A stretch of 6,955 nucleotides of DNA from Desulfotomaculum sp. Lineage in GTDB: Bacteria > Bacillota > Desulfotomaculia > Desulfotomaculales > Nap2-2B. Shown here piece by piece: positions 5,900-6,955 of the stretch (within the stretch, counting starts at the first letter, position 1; each line of letters opens with the position of its first letter). The position numbers and the translations under genes were made by a program. Below the pieces are notes generated by a model. That model was given only the letters and a program-made list of their open reading frames with translations. It did no database searches and was not told the DNA's origin. Location: the NCBI GenBank assembly GCA_003445555.1, contig DMDI01000069.1, positions 1 to 6,955 of the forward strand, in the 5' to 3' direction.

Positions 5900-6955
5900 C
5901 TATTGTTCTGAAACTTGATTTTCAAATGTTACCATCTTGGCTACTTCACTAGGTTTAGGTAAAACAGAACCAGAACTAGTTAACCCGGCCGTAAAAATAG
6001 ACAAAAAGGTTGCTGAGAAAATAAGCAATAAACCAAGCAGACAACTTGTGAGCAAGGGCAAAAAGAAAACATTATTAGCCTTGTCCACTGTAACAGCAAA
6101 CGCCTGTCTATCAGAGAGATTATTAATTGCAAGCTCAGATGCACCGGCCAGTTCTGTTAAATGGATACCTGGATTATTAGCCAGGCTTATATTTTCAGAG
6201 AACAACAATCCACCTACTATAATTGAAAATATAACCATAACCGCGCCTAAACTTGTTATTTTCCGGCGCATACCAGGTTGCAAGAAAAAGCGGGTAAATA
6301 TATCTGTCTGGCTGTATTTGTGGGCTATCGCGTAAACTTTGCTGGCCAATCCTAATGTGCCAATCTGAAAACCGGCCAGCAGTAATAGAGCAAAGATTAT
6401 TCCTGCCCCAAAGCCGCCACTTCTGATATAAAATATCAGGCCAATCAAACCGCCTAGAAAAAGCAAAAGGCCCGGCAGAATAAAAGTAAGGGTTGAATTA
6501 TAAAGCGGAAGATGGCTTATAATGGTACGGGCAATTTTGTAGCCGTCTTTTAAGCCGTTTAACTTTGCCTCTCCAATCCGTTCCCCATAAACAATGGGAA
6601 TATCTTTTATCTTTAGGCCCATTGAGGCTGCTTTGATCGCTATTTCCGATTCAATACCAAAACCTTTTGAACAAAGTTCCATTTTTTCAAAGTACGATTT
6701 TTTTAGACCGTAAAGACCAGTTAAAGGGTCATAAGCCTTAAATCCGTATATATAGCGGATGGAATTGCGGAAAATAGCGTTGCCAATCCGGTTGAAGGCC
6801 GGGATGTTTTGCTTTCCTACGCTGCGGGAGGCCACGGCGTAATCGTAATTTTCTAAGGCGGCGGCAATTTCTAAGATGGTTTCTGACGGGTAGGTATCGT
6901 CAGCGTCAATAAAGAGAACATTTTCGCCCCGGGCTTGTTGAACGCCGGTTTTCAT
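5900..6955 (-). CDS. Membrane-bound family 2 glycosyltransferase (DPM1/GtrB-like), N-terminus beyond window
   Basis: The 351 residues in the window lack the first GT-A strand, so the true start lies upstream and the methionine codon at the edge is internal. Visible are RGENVLFIDADDTYP (9-23) with the DxD metal and nucleotide motif D17-D20, SRSVGKQNIPAFNRIGN (43-59), the YDPLTGLYGLKK acceptor loop (75-86), GFGIESEIAIKA (98-109), and ERIGEAKLNGLKDG (125-138). This series is that of enzymes that load a sugar onto a polyprenyl phosphate. Four hydrophobic segments follow at about 155-177, 183-210, 233-253 and 295-325; usual relatives have two. The polar loop between segments 3 and 4 (about 254-294) is long, and the tail after 325 is hydrophilic. 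It would act at the cytoplasmic face of the membrane, priming or extending the glycan made by the genes downstream. The missing start prevents any statement on its regulation. Its GC content is visibly higher than that of genes near the left edge. Confidence 0.9.
   Translation of the reverse strand: MKTGVQQARGENVLFIDADDTYPSETILEIAAALENYDYAVASRSVGKQNIPAFNRIGNAIFRNSIRYIYGFKAYDPLTGLYGLKKSYFEKMELCSKGFGIESEIAIKAASMGLKIKDIPIVYGERIGEAKLNGLKDGYKIARTIISHLPLYNSTLTFILPGLLLFLGGLIGLIFYIRSGGFGAGIIFALLLLAGFQIGTLGLASKVYAIAHKYSQTDIFTRFFLQPGMRRKITSLGAVMVIFSIIVGGLLFSENISLANNPGIHLTELAGASELAINNLSDRQAFAVTVDKANNVFFLPLLTSCLLGLLLIFSATFLSIFTAGLTSSGSVLPKPSEVAKMVTFENQVSEQ

Noticed and set aside
5937..6335. Plus-strand 132-codon frame
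   Set aside because: Antisense to the membrane tail of the glycosyltransferase, which continues a recognisable GT2 domain.
1..6955. Insertion sequence, CRISPR array, tRNA or rRNA
   Set aside because: No transposase motif, spaced direct repeats, cloverleaf or rRNA-like stretch was seen on either strand by eye.

Overview
The window is one end-to-end stretch of a cell-surface polysaccharide or glycolipid biosynthesis locus. Every gene that can be supported lies on the minus strand, so transcription runs from position 6955 towards 1, and both window edges cut through a gene. Low overall GC, strong AAGGAG-type ribosome binding sites, TTG starts, and F420-hydrogenase-beta and DUF362 proteins beside glycosyltransferases suggest an anaerobic bacterium, most likely a clostridial Bacillota. 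This is inference from style of sequence; no rRNA or other marker is present.

In transcription order: (1) 6955-5900, a DPM1/GtrB-like family 2 glycosyltransferase with a membrane C-terminus, missing its N-terminus at the window edge; (2) 5828-5532, a sugar-1-phosphate nucleotidyltransferase cut off after its nucleotide-binding N-terminus, ending in a short tract of about 82% GC; (3) 5392-4463, a second family 2 glycosyltransferase, cytosolic with one possible C-terminal membrane segment; (4) 4443-3526, a DUF362 protein with a TTG start; (5) 3529-2483, a Gfo/Idh/MocA NAD(P)-dependent oxidoreductase whose best start overlaps the stop of gene 4 as TTGA; (6) 2434-1175, a polysaccharide pyruvyl transferase (WcaK/CsaB family); (7) 1044-1, an F420-hydrogenase/dehydrogenase beta-subunit-like iron-sulfur flavoprotein, open at the left edge.

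Genes 3 to 6 are spaced closely enough (19, -4 and 48 bases) to be one transcript. The wider gaps (139 bases after gene 2, 130 bases between genes 6 and 7) contain no convincing terminator or promoter. A plausible reading is that the glycosyltransferases build a lipid-linked glycan, the oxidoreductase and the F420-beta-like protein make or modify an unusual sugar, and the pyruvyl transferase adds an acidic ketal; DUF362 has no assigned role here.

I found no mobile element, CRISPR array, tRNA or rRNA. The points most worth a second look are the decapitated nucleotidyltransferase with its GC-rich end, the three redox or unknown-function proteins packed with glycan genes, and the translational start arrangements of genes 4, 5 and 7.
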